NCBI RefSeq assembly: GCF_018728565.1 | Contig: NZ_JACSOI010000004.1 | Coordinates: 186,001-250,000 of the forward strand | Source of the DNA: Zobellia russellii | GTDB taxonomy: Bacteria; Bacteroidota; Bacteroidia; Flavobacteriales; Flavobacteriaceae | DNA length: 64,000 nt | Direction: 5' to 3' | Part shown: positions 10,157-19,870 of the stretch, piece after piece | How positions within the stretch are numbered: the stretch's first letter is position 1 | How the letters are laid out: every line of letters starts with the position of its first letter | Made by a program: the position numbers and the translations under genes | Notes under the pieces: model-generated | Database searches by the model: none | What the model was told of the DNA's origin: nothing | The model's input: the letters and a program-made list of their open reading frames with translations, nothing else

Positions 10157-11713
10157 ATGAATTTAAAACACCTAGCGGCACTTTCAGTCGCCATTGTCTG
10201 TATTGCTTCCTGTGGCAGTTCGGACAAAAAAAATCAAAAGGATACGGCGCAGCTCAGTACTACCGATACCATTAAAGTCTTTCAGCCTAATTGGGAGTCT
10301 ATCAAGAAAAATTATAAAGACCCAAAATGGTTCAGCGATGATAAATTCGGGATTTTTATCCATTGGGGCGCCTATACGGTTCCTGCTTTTGGTTCCGAAT
10401 GGTACCCAAGACGGATGTATATGGATACCGCAACTTTTTCCGCAACCCTAAAACCAGGAAAGAAAGGACCTAATGCAGCATATACACACCATAAAAAGAC
10501 GTGGGGAGACCAAAAAGAATTTGGCTACAAAGATTTTATTCCCATGTTCAAGGCCGAAAAATTTGATGCTAAGGAATGGATAGACCTTTTCAAAAAATCA
10601 GGTGCTAGATATGTAGTTCCGGTAGCAGATCACCATGATGGTTTTGCTATGTACAAGTCAAATACAACCCGTTGGAACTCATTTGATATGGGTCCGAAAA
10701 GGGATGTTTTAGGTGAACTTTTTAAAGAAGGCCGCGAACAGGGTTTGAAAATGGGCGCTTCTTCCCACTTTGCCTTTAACTGGTCTTTTTATAATAAGAA
10801 GGATAAGTTTGATACGGTTGACCCGGAGTATGCCGATTTATATTCTAGTAAAGGAAAAGATTTAAAAGAACCGGTTTCCGAAAAATTTAAGGAGCGCTGG
10901 TGGAATAGAACAATTGATTTGGTAGATACGTACCAACCTGATATCCTTTATTTTGATTTCTATGTAGATATTGATGATTTTGCAGACTTAAGGCCTAAAT
11001 TGGCAGCCTACTATTACAATAAAGGTCGTGAGTGGGGAAAAGAAGTTTTGATCAATGACAAGAATTTTGGTCATGAAGCTTTTCCGGAAGGCACGGTTAT
11101 CTATGATTTGGAAAGAGGGAAACTTCCAGGTATTAGAAAACTGCCTTGGCAGACCGATACTTCAATAGGTAAAAATTCGTGGTCACATGTTACGAATTGG
11201 GATTCTAAAACGCCTAACCAACTGATAGACGATTTAGTGGATATCGTTTCTAAAAACGGAAACTTATTGTTGAACGTTGGTCCTAAAGCAGATGGAACTA
11301 TTCCTGATGACCAAAAAGAGATTCTATTACAAATTGGTGATTGGCTTGCTGTTAACGGTGATGCTATCTACGATACCAGATATTGGAAAACTTTTGGAGA
11401 AGGTCCAACAGAGGTTAAAAAGGGGCATCATTCCGAAGGGAAAAACAAAGAGTTTACGGGTCAAGACATTAGGTTTACCCAAAAAGGGGATAAGTTGTAC
11501 GCCATAATGTTGGCTTGGCCAAAGAACGGTAAGATTGATATAGAGTCTTTAGGAAGTGCAAATGCCTACGCCGAAGGTTTGGATATCAAAGCAGTGAAGC
11601 TATTGGGTAGTGATGCTAAAATAGATTTTGAGCAAACTAAGGAAGCACTTACCATTAAAGATTTAGGAAAAAAATCGGGTGAATACGCCCACGTGTTAGA
11701 GATATCTATTTAA
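10157..11713 (+). CDS. GH29 family alpha-L-fucosidase-like hydrolase, lipoprotein
   Basis: A 518-residue exo-glycosidase with a lipobox (VCIASC, Cys19), so lipid anchored. GH29 features: KFGIFIHWGAYTVPAFGSEWY near residue 63, VADHHDGFAMY near 157, and the nucleophile region DILYFDF with Asp267. GNLLLNVGPKADGTIPD closes the barrel, and a small beta-sandwich follows. The family releases alpha-L-fucose, and some marine members release alpha-L-galactose from porphyran; the latter fits the galactan context better but is inference. It is the only rightward gene in the carbohydrate cluster and is monocistronic, ending in its own hairpin terminator. A second, unlike GH29 is encoded at 18336-19847. 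Confidence 0.9.
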   Translation: MNLKHLAALSVAIVCIASCGSSDKKNQKDTAQLSTTDTIKVFQPNWESIKKNYKDPKWFSDDKFGIFIHWGAYTVPAFGSEWYPRRMYMDTATFSATLKPGKKGPNAAYTHHKKTWGDQKEFGYKDFIPMFKAEKFDAKEWIDLFKKSGARYVVPVADHHDGFAMYKSNTTRWNSFDMGPKRDVLGELFKEGREQGLKMGASSHFAFNWSFYNKKDKFDTVDPEYADLYSSKGKDLKEPVSEKFKERWWNRTIDLVDTYQPDILYFDFYVDIDDFADLRPKLAAYYYNKGREWGKEVLINDKNFGHEAFPEGTVIYDLERGKLPGIRKLPWQTDTSIGKNSWSHVTNWDSKTPNQLIDDLVDIVSKNGNLLLNVGPKADGTIPDDQKEILLQIGDWLAVNGDAIYDTRYWKTFGEGPTEVKKGHHSEGKNKEFTGQDIRFTQKGDKLYAIMLAWPKNGKIDIESLGSANAYAEGLDIKAVKLLGSDAKIDFEQTKEALTIKDLGKKSGEYAHVLEISI

Positions 11714-11756
11714 GATTAAGCTCTACTTTAAGATTGTTTTTTTTGTGTTAGTTTTG

Positions 11757-11792
11757 AGTGCATCGATTGTTCATAGTCGATGCACTTTTTTT
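11757..11792 (+). terminator. rho-independent terminator of the GH29 gene
   Basis: A 10-bp perfect stem (AGTGCATCGA with TCGATGCACT) and a 10-nt loop is followed directly by a run of seven T. It lies 44 nt after the GH29 stop codon. Confidence 0.85.
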
Positions 11793-11863
11793 ATGCCTCT
11801 AAGTTTCTTGTTTGCAGTTTAAGGAGTATTGCTTTTTAGTAGTTCACCTTTGATTATAACCAT

Positions 11864-11895
11864 AAAAAAGGCCCGTTCATTGTAACGAACAGGCC
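11864..11895 (-). terminator. rho-independent terminator of the leftward sulfatase series
   Basis: On the minus strand GGCCTGTTC pairs with GAACGGGCC (one mismatch), followed by six T (AAAAAA on the plus strand at 11864-11869). It lies 32 nt past the sulfatase stop at 11927 and faces the GH29 terminator, so the two transcripts are insulated. Confidence 0.85.
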
Positions 11896-11926
11896 AACTT
11901 TGCTTAGTACAAAGTGAATTTAAAAT

Positions 11927-13444
11927 TTATTTTTCAGCTCTGTAGTTCTTTAGTACAGCACTAATATCTAGAGGGTCTTCCATATCTTTTTGTAATTGCA
12001 TTAACTCGGAAAACATAGTATCTACTTTCTCTTTGAATTCAGGCTTGCCCGCCAAATCGTTCATTTCTTCTGGATCAGCTGTTAAGTCGTACAGCAATAC
12101 AACGTCCATTTTAGGATATACGATCAGTTTATAGCCATCTTTACGTATCATACGCTGTAAGTCTATGTAACCATTATAAATAGCATCATAATGACTTTCT
12201 TTACGTTCTCCGTCTACAAGGTCTAAAACACTGTTAAAGAATACATATTCGGGTTTTTCAATGCTGGCCAATTCTAAGCTTGTTGCCATGGCATCTTGTA
12301 AATAGATATCGGCATCAACTTTTTGGTTTGCAGGAATTTTAGGCCCAACGATCATAAACGGAGCACGAACGCTATGGTCAAACTGACTTTGCTTTCCAAG
12401 AAGGCCATGTTTGCCCATTGACAAACCGTGATCTGCCGTAAAAATGATATAGGTGTTATCCATTTTACCAGTTTTCTCTAATCCATCTAGAATCTGCCCT
12501 ATTTGAAAATCCAAATGAGAAATGAGCGCATAATACTCTTGTGTATGTTTTTTTACGGCATATTCAGTTCTGGGAAAAGGAGCTAGTGCTTCATCTCTGA
12601 GACTTGGGCCATTGCCCATTCCATCTTTATAAGGGTAGAGGGGAAGAAAACTTTTAGGAACGCTTATGTTTTCTATAGGGTATAGGTCTACAAACTCTTG
12701 TGGTGCCTGTCTAGGGTCATGTGGGGCGTTAAAGGCCAGATACATAAAAAAGGGCTTCTCGCTCGTTTTGGTCTGGTCTATGAACCCAAGGGCATCGTCT
12801 TTAAGTACTTCGCTCCAGTGTTTACCACCCTGCCAGAAACCACCGTACTTCATATCTGTAGGGGTCCAAAGTGTATCATTTTCATTTTGAGGTCTGTTAT
12901 AACCTATAGGCATAATATCTTCCGGTTTTTTACCTTCTTCTTTTAAGGTTTTGAATTTGGCACCGGTATTTTCCGTGGCCCATGCATCGCCGGGCATACC
13001 TGGGCGAACGTGAACTACATTTTGAAAAACGTTTTGGGCTTTGGCATCTACGTGCCATTTTCCTGTCATATAGGTGTCATATCCTGCGCCTTCCATGAGT
13101 TTACCCCAAGTTTTGTCAAACTCCTTACCGTTACTCCAATTTTCGCGAAATTCGTTTACTTCCCAAAGCTTACGTCCGGAAATGATCATGGCTCTAGATG
13201 CTGCGCATATGGCACCGTTCCAACCTCCCATGTTAAAGGCATGGGTGAACGTAGTGCCTTTATGTACCAATTTATCTAGATTGGGAGTTTGAATTTCTTT
13301 GTTCCCTAACGCATTTATGGCCGAATAGGTCATATCATCGGCAAATATGAAAACTACGTTAGGTTTTGACGGTGTAACCTCTTTTTTCTCAGCTTTACAA
13401 GAGAACAGCAGCACTGAGATGAGGGCAAGTGTTAAATTTTTCAA
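11927..13444 (-). CDS. S1 family sulfatase with CAASR active-site variant, lipoprotein
   Basis: A 505-residue sulfatase. The start codon is TTG at 13444: no ATG or GTG exists upstream before the stop at 13481-13483, and the TTG begins a signal peptide with lipobox (LLFSC, Cys16). Metal site FIFADDMTY. The catalytic motif is CAASR (Cys80), with Ala in place of the usual Pro; the broader C/S-x-P/A-x-R motif permits this, so the enzyme is probably still active. HAPHDPRQAPQEF and FTADHGLSMGKHGLLGKQS match the sulfatase at 2946-4514. It is the last gene before the leftward terminator. The 146-nt gap to the regulator fragment upstream is larger than the other gaps in the series, so it may have its own promoter. 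Confidence 0.88.
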   Translation of the reverse strand: MKNLTLALISVLLFSCKAEKKEVTPSKPNVVFIFADDMTYSAINALGNKEIQTPNLDKLVHKGTTFTHAFNMGGWNGAICAASRAMIISGRKLWEVNEFRENWSNGKEFDKTWGKLMEGAGYDTYMTGKWHVDAKAQNVFQNVVHVRPGMPGDAWATENTGAKFKTLKEEGKKPEDIMPIGYNRPQNENDTLWTPTDMKYGGFWQGGKHWSEVLKDDALGFIDQTKTSEKPFFMYLAFNAPHDPRQAPQEFVDLYPIENISVPKSFLPLYPYKDGMGNGPSLRDEALAPFPRTEYAVKKHTQEYYALISHLDFQIGQILDGLEKTGKMDNTYIIFTADHGLSMGKHGLLGKQSQFDHSVRAPFMIVGPKIPANQKVDADIYLQDAMATSLELASIEKPEYVFFNSVLDLVDGERKESHYDAIYNGYIDLQRMIRKDGYKLIVYPKMDVVLLYDLTADPEEMNDLAGKPEFKEKVDTMFSELMQLQKDMEDPLDISAVLKNYRAEK

Positions 13445-13590
13445 AGGATTAAATTTTAAAAATGATTTATTGTACTTCGTTTATTTGGTCAGGGTGAAAA
13501 TAAGGATTGAATCTTATTAAAATTACATTGGCCGAATTCTTTAGGATGAATTTATAGTATTTACACGGATATTAGGACGCATCTGTAGCC

Positions 13591-14031
13591 TCATTTTTTT
13601 TTGTTGATTTGACGAACGTACTCACTTGGTACCACTCCAAATTGCTTTTTAAAACATTTGGAGAAGTAGGAGGCCGTACTGAAACCTGTTTTGTACATAA
13701 TTTCCTTTACGGAGAAGTTACTTTGGTCAAACAGCTGTACCGCACGCTTAAGACGAACGTTTCTGATGAACTCGCTGGAAGAAAGCCCGGTTATCTCTTT
13801 AAACTTAAGATACAGTGTACTGCGACTAAGGCCCATTTCCTTCACGAGCATTTCAACATTAAAATCGGTATTCATCATGTGTTTTTCCACGATTTCAATA
13901 GCTTGGCTAAGAAATATTTCATCCATTGAGGTTACTACCACTTCACTGGGTTGTACCGTTATTTTGCGGTTAAAACGTTTTCTTAAATGTTCGCGCCGTT
14001 TTATGATATTGGATAGTTTAAATTTGAGCAA
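13591..14031 (-). pseudogene. C-terminal remnant of a hybrid two-component regulator (AraC-type HTH)
   Basis: Only the last ~150 codons of a hybrid two-component system (HTCS) are left. Residues ~45-146 form a complete AraC-type double helix-turn-helix (FNVEMLVKEMGLSRSTLYLKF and FSVKEIMYKTGFSTASYFSKCF). The preceding residues (LLKFKLSNIIKRREHLRKRF) match the junction that follows the receiver domain in HTCS proteins, but the receiver, kinase and periplasmic sensor are absent. The only possible start is a TTG at 14031 and the frame hits a stop at 14047-14049 inside the epimerase end. HTCS proteins normally control neighbouring polysaccharide genes. A short DNA-binding protein could still be made by coupling to the epimerase (7 nt upstream), so it may not be fully dead. 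Confidence 0.65.
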
Positions 14032-14038
14032 CCAAAAA

Positions 14039-15151
14039 TTAGTCTTTTATGCCAAAGTGGAATATAGCGGTTTCATCATATTTTTCTCCCGGTAGAAGTA
14101 AGGTAGAGGGGAAATTAGCATGATTGGGCGTGTCCGGAAAATGTTGTGTTTCCAAACAGAATGCCATGTGATCTGCATATTTTATATGATTTTTTCCTGT
14201 AAAGGTATCTCCAATTCCGTTCCCTGAATAAAATTGAACACCGGGTTGGGTGGTAGAAATAGTCATTGTTCTACCGGATTTGGGTTCCCAAACTTCTATT
14301 GCCTTTTTTAACTCTCCAACGGCCTTGTTAAAAACATAGTTGTAATGATATCCGTTAAAATCCAATTTATGAATGTTCTCACCTAGTGGAGTGGGTGTTG
14401 TTAAATCCCAATCCGTGCCTTTTACGGGAGCTAATTTTCCAGTGGGGATAATTTCTTCGTCAATTTCAGTATAGGTGTCCGCATCTATAGTAATGATATG
14501 GTCGTAGATTTTATCTTCCATACCATTAAGATTAAAATAGCTGTGTTGCGTCATGTTCACATGCGTAGCTTTGTCCGTAGTAGCTTCATAATGTGCTATA
14601 AGGCGGTTGTCATCGGTTAAGGTATAGGTTACATAACTATCCAAGGTTCCCGGGAACCCCATGGTTCCATCTTTTGAGAGGTGGTGTAGCTGAACAGAAG
14701 GTCCTTGATCATTTACTACGATCTTCGATGCCCAAACTACACGATCAAATTCATTGCCGCCATGCAAACAATGCTCGTTACTATTTTGAGAAAGTTGATA
14801 GGTAGTTTCACCTATTTTAAACTGACCGTTTCTTATCCGATTGGCAACGCGGCCTATGGTTGCTCCAAAACAGGGGTGCTCGGCTTTGTATTGTTCCAAA
14901 TTATCAAAACCGAGCACAACATCTTCAAGCTTTCCATTTTTATCAGGAGCTAGGATGGAAGTTATGGTGCCTCCAAAATTGGTGAGTTTTACCACCATGC
15001 CATTGTCATTGGTAAGCGTGTATAAGGATACATTTTCACCATTGGCCGTTCCCCAGTTTTTGGAGGTGACCCCATTATGTTCTTGGGCGAACAATGGTGC
15101 TACGGCACAACAGAGAACCAACATACATAAAACACTGCTCAACTTTTTCAT
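14039..15151 (-). CDS. galM: aldose 1-epimerase (galactose mutarotase family)
   Basis: A 370-residue mutarotase with a signal peptide (MKKLSSVLCMLVLCCAVAPLFAQ), so it acts in the periplasm. Family features: NRIRNGQFKIG, HCLHGG with the catalytic His region, TQHSYFNL, GVQFYSGN, and the catalytic Glu in CLETQHFPD. It interconverts alpha and beta anomers of free aldoses, usually galactose. In this cluster it would equilibrate galactose released by GH2/GH29 before uptake. It is 52 nt after the sulfatase upstream and ends 7 nt before the regulator remnant, which may mark a deletion junction. Confidence 0.9.
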   Translation of the reverse strand: MKKLSSVLCMLVLCCAVAPLFAQEHNGVTSKNWGTANGENVSLYTLTNDNGMVVKLTNFGGTITSILAPDKNGKLEDVVLGFDNLEQYKAEHPCFGATIGRVANRIRNGQFKIGETTYQLSQNSNEHCLHGGNEFDRVVWASKIVVNDQGPSVQLHHLSKDGTMGFPGTLDSYVTYTLTDDNRLIAHYEATTDKATHVNMTQHSYFNLNGMEDKIYDHIITIDADTYTEIDEEIIPTGKLAPVKGTDWDLTTPTPLGENIHKLDFNGYHYNYVFNKAVGELKKAIEVWEPKSGRTMTISTTQPGVQFYSGNGIGDTFTGKNHIKYADHMAFCLETQHFPDTPNHANFPSTLLLPGEKYDETAIFHFGIKD

Positions 15152-15203
15152 ATCTATTTAGTTTGTTCTTTGCCGGATAAAATTCGAGAAAATTGATACC
15201 CTA

Positions 15204-16886
15204 TTACTTTGGTTCTATAATATGCCCTCGTTCTCCTTCACTGTCCGCAGTATAACGTAATACTTTAGGAAACCCATCCCCACGGGCATTGGTAATTTCT
15301 TTTTTCCAAACTTCTCTCATTTCTTTTAATTTGCTTTCCAAATTGGAGTCAGAAGCTAGGTTTGTGACTTCTTTTGGGTCGTCTTTAAGGTTAAAGAGCT
15401 CTTCGTACACTGCGGGTTCTCCTTTTAAAGGTCCTTCGGCATAATCGCGGTAAACAGCAATATCCGGGTCGTGTACTTTGTACAGCATGGCGCTTGTATT
15501 GATACCCATTTGCTTTGCTGTGGCAATTTTCTTTAATGCAGAAAAGTTTTCATTTTTATAATAACGTATATATTTCCACTCCTTATCCTGTACGGCCTCA
15601 CATCTTGGGTTTCCAAATTGGGTAGACCATAAATTTTCAGTGTAAAGGTACGGGCGTACGGCCTGTTCTTCACCAGCTAAAAGTCCGGTTAGATTTTTAC
15701 CTTGATAAGTGCTTGGAATGGTAACACCGGCCATGGTCATCATGGTGGGAGCAATATCTATGCTCTGTACCAAAGCATCGGAAGTTTTACCTCGTTTTGA
15801 TTTCTTCGTATTGGGGTCAAAGATAATCATGGGCACGTGGGTAGTTTCCTCATAGCACAAGGCCTTTCCGCCAAGACCGAATTGCCCCATAAAAAGACCA
15901 TGGTCAGATGTGAAAACAATAACGGTATTCTTATCTAATTTTTGATCTTTTAATGTTTTCCTGAGCTGACCTATGAGTCTGTCTATACCGGTCATAGCTT
16001 CCATTTGTCTAATATATCGCTCTTTGAAACCTTCAGGAGTATCAACATAGTCATAGCCAGTTTGGCGGTCTCCGGCATGATGGATTTCGGCAGGAAGTTT
16101 AGGTGTTTTTATATTCTTTCTTGCAACATAATTTTCTGGTAATGGAATATTCTTGTCTCGATATAGGGTCTTATAAATCTCATCGTCCGAATCTCTCATT
16201 TGCATAGATCCGGTACCGGCACCATGGGGTAGGTTAAAGCAAACGGAAAGCATAAAAGGTTTTTCCGTTGGTCGCTGGTCTAGGAATTTTATAGCACCGC
16301 CCAATTTTTGCTGGTTGGATAAAAAGTCCTGCACACCTTCGCCAACAACTTCTACTTGGGTATCATATTTAGCATCTTTAAAAATCTTATGGCGGTCTTT
16401 AGGGTAAAAGCCCAAGTGGCCATGTCCTGCGTACCAGTAGTCAAAGCTTTTTTCCATAAGGCCACTATCATAACCACCTTCGCCAATGGGAACATGGTTC
16501 TTTCCTACCCAGCCGGTGTAATACCCGTTTTCTCGCATGACCATAGGGTAGGTGTTGGCCCAACCTTCTCTAGACATACTGGTGCCGGAATTAAAATTCA
16601 CGCCATGCTTACGTTCGAATTGACTGGTTAAAATACTAGCTCTACTAGGAGTACAGATGGCGCTGGTAATATGGGCGTTGGTAAATAAAACCCCATCTTT
16701 TGCCAATTGGTCCAAATTGGGAGTCTGCACTATAGTATTTCCCGTGCAGCCCATAAGACCGTACTGTTGGTCATCCGTTAAAATGAAGATAAAATTAGGT
16801 TGCTCTTGGGCCGTAACCTGAACCGTTGCGTAGGTGTAAATGGCCAAAACAATAAGCCAATATTTAAACCGATTAGAATGTTTCAT
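15204..16886 (-). CDS. S1 family sulfatase (formylglycine-dependent)
   Basis: A 560-residue secreted sulfatase with signal peptide MKHSNRFKYWLIVLAIYTYATVQVTAQ. N-terminal metal site FILTDDQQYG, catalytic CTPSR (Cys78) followed by ASILTSQF, and C-terminal metal site FTSDHGLFMGQFGLGGK. The HGVNFNSG and HVPIGEGGYDSGLMEKSFDYWYAGHGHLG segments make it clearly different from the HDPRQAPQ type sulfatases in the window, so it probably removes sulfate at another position. It starts 37 nt after the frameshifted sulfatase. Confidence 0.9.
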   Translation of the reverse strand: MKHSNRFKYWLIVLAIYTYATVQVTAQEQPNFIFILTDDQQYGLMGCTGNTIVQTPNLDQLAKDGVLFTNAHITSAICTPSRASILTSQFERKHGVNFNSGTSMSREGWANTYPMVMRENGYYTGWVGKNHVPIGEGGYDSGLMEKSFDYWYAGHGHLGFYPKDRHKIFKDAKYDTQVEVVGEGVQDFLSNQQKLGGAIKFLDQRPTEKPFMLSVCFNLPHGAGTGSMQMRDSDDEIYKTLYRDKNIPLPENYVARKNIKTPKLPAEIHHAGDRQTGYDYVDTPEGFKERYIRQMEAMTGIDRLIGQLRKTLKDQKLDKNTVIVFTSDHGLFMGQFGLGGKALCYEETTHVPMIIFDPNTKKSKRGKTSDALVQSIDIAPTMMTMAGVTIPSTYQGKNLTGLLAGEEQAVRPYLYTENLWSTQFGNPRCEAVQDKEWKYIRYYKNENFSALKKIATAKQMGINTSAMLYKVHDPDIAVYRDYAEGPLKGEPAVYEELFNLKDDPKEVTNLASDSNLESKLKEMREVWKKEITNARGDGFPKVLRYTADSEGERGHIIEPK

Positions 16887-16923
16887 TTTGTCTGTTAAAA
16901 TTAGTAATGCTTCCGTTTAAGAT

Positions 16924-18316
16924 TTATTTACCAGTTGGACCTTCAGCTTTTTTTCTAAAAGCCTCAAAAGCTTTTTCTTCTTTGATCACATTTTTTGCAT
17001 GTGGGTCTATCCATCCCGGTTCTAGGTTCTTTGCATCCCAAGCCGTATATGCCTTTTCTAATTCGGCCACTTTTTGGGGATTATCGGCCGCTACATCCGT
17101 TCGTTCCCAAGGGTCGTTCTTTAGGTTGAAAAGTAGGGTTTTACTTTTATAAGCACTTTTGTAAAGTTTGTAGTCACCAACTCTAACAGCATATTCAAAA
17201 CCACCTACGGAACGCCAGAACAACTGTTCATGTGGCAAACCGGTCTTTCCGTCTAATATATAGGGCAGTAATGTGGTGCCGTCTAATTGGGTCTCCTTTT
17301 TTACGTTACCTCCGGCTGCTTCCAAAAATGTTGGGAAAATGTCTAATGAGCTAATGGGCTTTTTATAGTGCTGTCCGGCTTTTAGTTTTTTGGGCCATGT
17401 GATGAAGAAAGGGACTTTAATACCACCTTCGAACAACATGCCCTTATGACCGCGGTACGGACGATTATCCGCATGTTCCGTACGACCGCCATTATCGCTT
17501 AAAAACACTAAAATAGTGTTCTCTTTCATGCCATTGGCAACAAGTGTAGAATCTATTCTACCAACATTTGCATCAACAGCATTTACCATGGCCGCGTACA
17601 CACTTCGCCCACCGTATTCAATATGTTTGGTATGTTCAAGATATTGTTTGGTAGCTTGGTCCGGTGCGTGCGGTGCATTGTAGGCCAAATACATAAAAAA
17701 CGGCTTGTCATCTTTCTTGGTGATAAAGTCTATGGCCTCATCCGTAAAATCATCGGTAAGGTAACGCAATTCATTTTGTGGTACCGGTTTTCCGTTTCTA
17801 ACAATAGTCTTGATAGGACCGTCAGGAATTCCCCAGTAGTTCATTCCACCACCTGCAAAACCAAACCAATGGTCAAACCCTTGATGAATGGGGTGTAGGC
17901 TAGGGTGGTCCCCCAAATGCCATTTACCAATTGCACTGGTGCGATACCCATGTTCCTTTAGGGCTTCGGGAATCATCTTTTCCGAAAGGGGAGTCCCTAC
18001 CGTATCATCATTCTCGGAATCGTAAGGCATATTACAATCATGTCCAAAACGAGCTTGATAGCGCCCGGTTAATAATCCGGCTCTAGATGGACTACAATAC
18101 GGATGTGGATACATAACCGTTGTCGAAAATAACGCCTTGAGAAGCCAATTTGTCCAAATTTGGAGTGGGTATGTCCGTAGCTCCGTTAAAGCCAACATCT
18201 GCCCAGCCTTGATCATCCGTTAGGACCACTATGATATTCGGTTTTTGATTTTGTGCCATACCCGTTAAAGCAGTCATGAGACCTATGGCCAATGTGTAAA
18301 TGATTTTTTTGCTCAT
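16924..18316 (-). pseudogene. S1 family sulfatase interrupted by a 1-nt frameshift
   Basis: The first frame (18316-18092) gives a signal peptide ([22 protein letters not shown]), metal site VLTDDQGW and reaches [10 protein letters not shown], then stops. The second frame carries [21 protein letters not shown] and the rest of the enzyme to 16924. Removing one A from the minus-strand TCCACATCC (18101-18110 region) restores [14 protein letters not shown], with catalytic Cys74 just past the break. So the gene is one base too long immediately before its active site. The downstream part is otherwise complete (about 463 residues in all; FLSDNGGRTEH, RGHKGMLFEGG), which suggests a recent mutation or a sequencing error rather than long decay. 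Neighbours: 19 nt after GH29, 37 nt before the next sulfatase. Confidence 0.85.
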
Positions 18317-18335
18317 GGTAATATCTTTTCCTTTT

Positions 18336-19847
18336 CTATTTCAATGTTATTTTGTAAACAAGTGCAGCATCAGCTTCTGCCGGCATTTTTCTTGGAGCGG
18401 TAACCAATAGGCCTTCCGCTGTTTTTTTCCACTTTATTTTTTGATTACTGCCTAATACGGAAACCGATTTGATTTCCATATCCTTGGCCTTGTTCCCAAA
18501 AACGTCAAGAACGGTGTTGGCTTTCTCACCGGGCCATCCTAATTGAATGGCATAAACGGTTTTGTCTTTTTTGGTATAGCGAATATCCGCCGAATTTAAA
18601 TCGTATAAACCGGCTTTAATGGCTCCATAATCATTCCACTCATCTTCCGGATTCCGTTTCATTTTAGTAGGACCTTGGCCGTAGGCAACAAAGGGGCGTG
18701 TATTGTAAATACTTTCACCGTATAGATTTAACCAAGCCCCAATACCTTCCATGGATTTGGCCTGTTCTTCCGGAATAATCCCTTCTGCCATAGGGGCTGC
18801 AGCTAAAATCATTACTCCGTTTTTACTCACCACTTCAGCCAATATCCGAATGGCTTTTTTAGGGTCTAAAGCGGTACGCTTGTCTTTATTATACCCCCAC
18901 GAGCTGCCCAATTGAAAATCTGTTACCCAAACTTCAGGGGCAATATCTATGACTGTAGCTCTTTCTAAGTTTACAACAGCTAAATCCGTTGGGAAAAATG
19001 AGCCTTTGGTGTTTACCACTACTTCTTTATTCTGCTCTTGTGCCTTATTAAAATAGTTGGCCAAAAATTGCTTACGGTAGTCCTCTTGAATGTAGCCTTG
19101 CGCAAAATCCATCCAAATATAGTCAGGGGAATAGGCATTGATTACTTCATTTAGTTTTCCCAACCATATATCACATTCTTCTTCGTACGTGGTATTTCCG
19201 TAAAGAATACGATACTCATCTTCTTGAGGGACTTCCGGATTAGTATAGGTTACCGAGTGTGTACTTACCGGACGAAGAAAGCTATTCTCTTTTTTAGGAT
19301 AAAAGTGCATGTGAAAACCATGATGAAACGTGGTCATGAATTTTAAATTTCGCTTTTTTACTTCGTCACCAATTTGCTTAACTACATCAATTTTAGGTCC
19401 CTTGTCAAAGGAGTTCCAAGGATTGACTTCACTTTCCCAAAGCGAAAAACCATCATGGTGTTCCGCAATGGTTCCTATGAATTTTGCGCCCATGTTTTCA
19501 AACATATCCACCCAGCGTTTTGCTGAGAATTTTTCGGCTTTCCATTGCGGTATAAAGTCGTGATAATCTACATCTCGCCCGTAGGTTTTGGTGTGGTAGT
19601 CATAAACATCTTTTCCCCATGTCTTTCTCCTGTCGTTTTCGTACATAAAACGGCCGTACCATTCATTTCCATTGGCGGGAACGTTATAAACGCCCCAATG
19701 AAAATAGACTCCTAACTTAGCATCTGCAAACCATCCGGGAGCAGCTTTGTGTTGTTTTAAATTTTCCCAATCGGGACCAAATTTGTCTTGGGCGTAGCAT
19801 GTGCCCATAAAGGACAATATCAAAAAAAAGGTAATCTTGTTTTTCAT
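18336..19847 (-). CDS. GH29 family alpha-L-fucosidase-like hydrolase
   Basis: A 503-residue secreted enzyme with signal peptide [22 protein letters not shown]29 landmarks: [21 protein letters not shown] near residue 44, [10 protein letters not shown] near 128, HHGFHMHF near 176, and nucleophile region [10 protein letters not shown] with Asp247. The C-terminal beta-sandwich is present. It differs from the GH29 at 10157-11713 across the region around the active site, so the two probably take different linkages or sugars (alpha-L-fucose versus alpha-L-galactose are the known options). It is second in its operon, 23 nt after the DUF1080 gene. Confidence 0.9.
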   Translation of the reverse strand: MKNKITFFLILSFMGTCYAQDKFGPDWENLKQHKAAPGWFADAKLGVYFHWGVYNVPANGNEWYGRFMYENDRRKTWGKDVYDYHTKTYGRDVDYHDFIPQWKAEKFSAKRWVDMFENMGAKFIGTIAEHHDGFSLWESEVNPWNSFDKGPKIDVVKQIGDEVKKRNLKFMTTFHHGFHMHFYPKKENSFLRPVSTHSVTYTNPEVPQEDEYRILYGNTTYEEECDIWLGKLNEVINAYSPDYIWMDFAQGYIQEDYRKQFLANYFNKAQEQNKEVVVNTKGSFFPTDLAVVNLERATVIDIAPEVWVTDFQLGSSWGYNKDKRTALDPKKAIRILAEVVSKNGVMILAAAPMAEGIIPEEQAKSMEGIGAWLNLYGESIYNTRPFVAYGQGPTKMKRNPEDEWNDYGAIKAGLYDLNSADIRYTKKDKTVYAIQLGWPGEKANTVLDVFGNKAKDMEIKSVSVLGSNQKIKWKKTAEGLLVTAPRKMPAEADAALVYKITLK

Positions 19848-19870
19848 TTAAATAATGTAAGTATGCTGGT

